Part shown: positions 7,208-7,228 of the stretch, one piece after another
Position numbering within the stretch: the stretch's first letter is position 1
Layout: each line of letters opens with the position of its first letter
Assembly: GCA_013139395.1 (NCBI GenBank)
Contig: WTAX01000225.1
Coordinates: 1-7,228 of the forward strand
Direction of reading: 5' to 3'
DNA length: 7,228 bases
Origin: Gammaproteobacteria bacterium
Lineage (GTDB): Bacteria > Pseudomonadota > Gammaproteobacteria > GRL18
Notes under the pieces: model-generated
The model's input: the letters and a program-made list of their open reading frames with translations, nothing else
The model's database searches: none
What the model was told of the DNA's origin: nothing
Made by a program: the position numbers and the translations under genes

Positions 7208-7210
7208 ATT

Positions 7211-7228
7211 TTATTCAGCTGGTAATGC
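7211..7228 (-). CDS. Possible C-terminus of an upstream gene, perhaps secG
   Basis: The last bases of the window read A-L-P-A-E-stop on the minus strand, with TAA at 7213-7211. In several gammaproteobacteria the order is secG, tRNA-Leu, nuoA, and SecG often ends in a short Pro/Ala/acidic tail, so this may be the end of secG (a subunit of the Sec translocon). Only five codons are visible. The assignment rests on remembered gene order and not on a recognisable domain; the open frame could be chance. Confidence 0.3.
   Translation of the reverse strand, partial: ALPAE

Noticed and set aside
1..7228. Mobile element, CRISPR, toxin-antitoxin or other undescribed system
   Set aside because: Almost all sequence is accounted for by conserved complex I genes and a tRNA; no transposase, regularly spaced repeats or unexplained gene of notable length was seen on either strand.

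Overview
This window is an AT-rich stretch of a proteobacterial chromosome, most likely from a gammaproteobacterium. It carries the 5' half of the operon for respiratory complex I (NADH:quinone oxidoreductase). All genes lie on the minus strand, so the biological order runs right to left: a possible secG tail (7211-7228), tRNA-Leu(GAG) (7065-7150), a 278-nt leader/promoter region, nuoA, nuoB, nuoC, nuoD, nuoE, nuoF, and nuoG, which runs off the left edge.

Lineage clues are the separate nuoC and nuoD genes (fused in E. coli and relatives), a NuoB that begins MGIEG, a NuoG without the N7 cluster ligands, and the tRNA-Leu(GAG)-nuoA order with a possible secG upstream. From memory of other genomes, these fit the beta/gamma-proteobacterial form of the operon outside the enterics. 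I do not assign a genus.

The genes act together. NuoE, NuoF and NuoG form the peripheral NADH-oxidising arm (FMN, clusters N1a, N1b, N3, N4, N5). NuoB, NuoC and NuoD form the connecting module with the terminal cluster N2 and the quinone pocket. NuoA is the first membrane subunit and caps the pocket. The remaining subunits (NuoH to NuoN) should lie beyond position 1. All key cluster ligands and active-site residues I looked for are present, and I see no frameshift or premature stop.

The layout has two parts. nuoA to nuoE are packed with overlaps or a 14-nt gap, with TAATG stop-start junctions at C/D and D/E. The nuoE-nuoF (97 nt) and nuoF-nuoG (74 nt) spacers are longer and contain hairpins or a tandem repeat. 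I see no mobile element, CRISPR array, defence system or undescribed system. The second-look items are regulatory: inverted repeats in the nuoA leader, alternative hairpins before nuoF, a tandem 17-bp repeat before nuoG, and an 11-bp leader shared by nuoF and nuoG. They are modest and come from reading by eye only.
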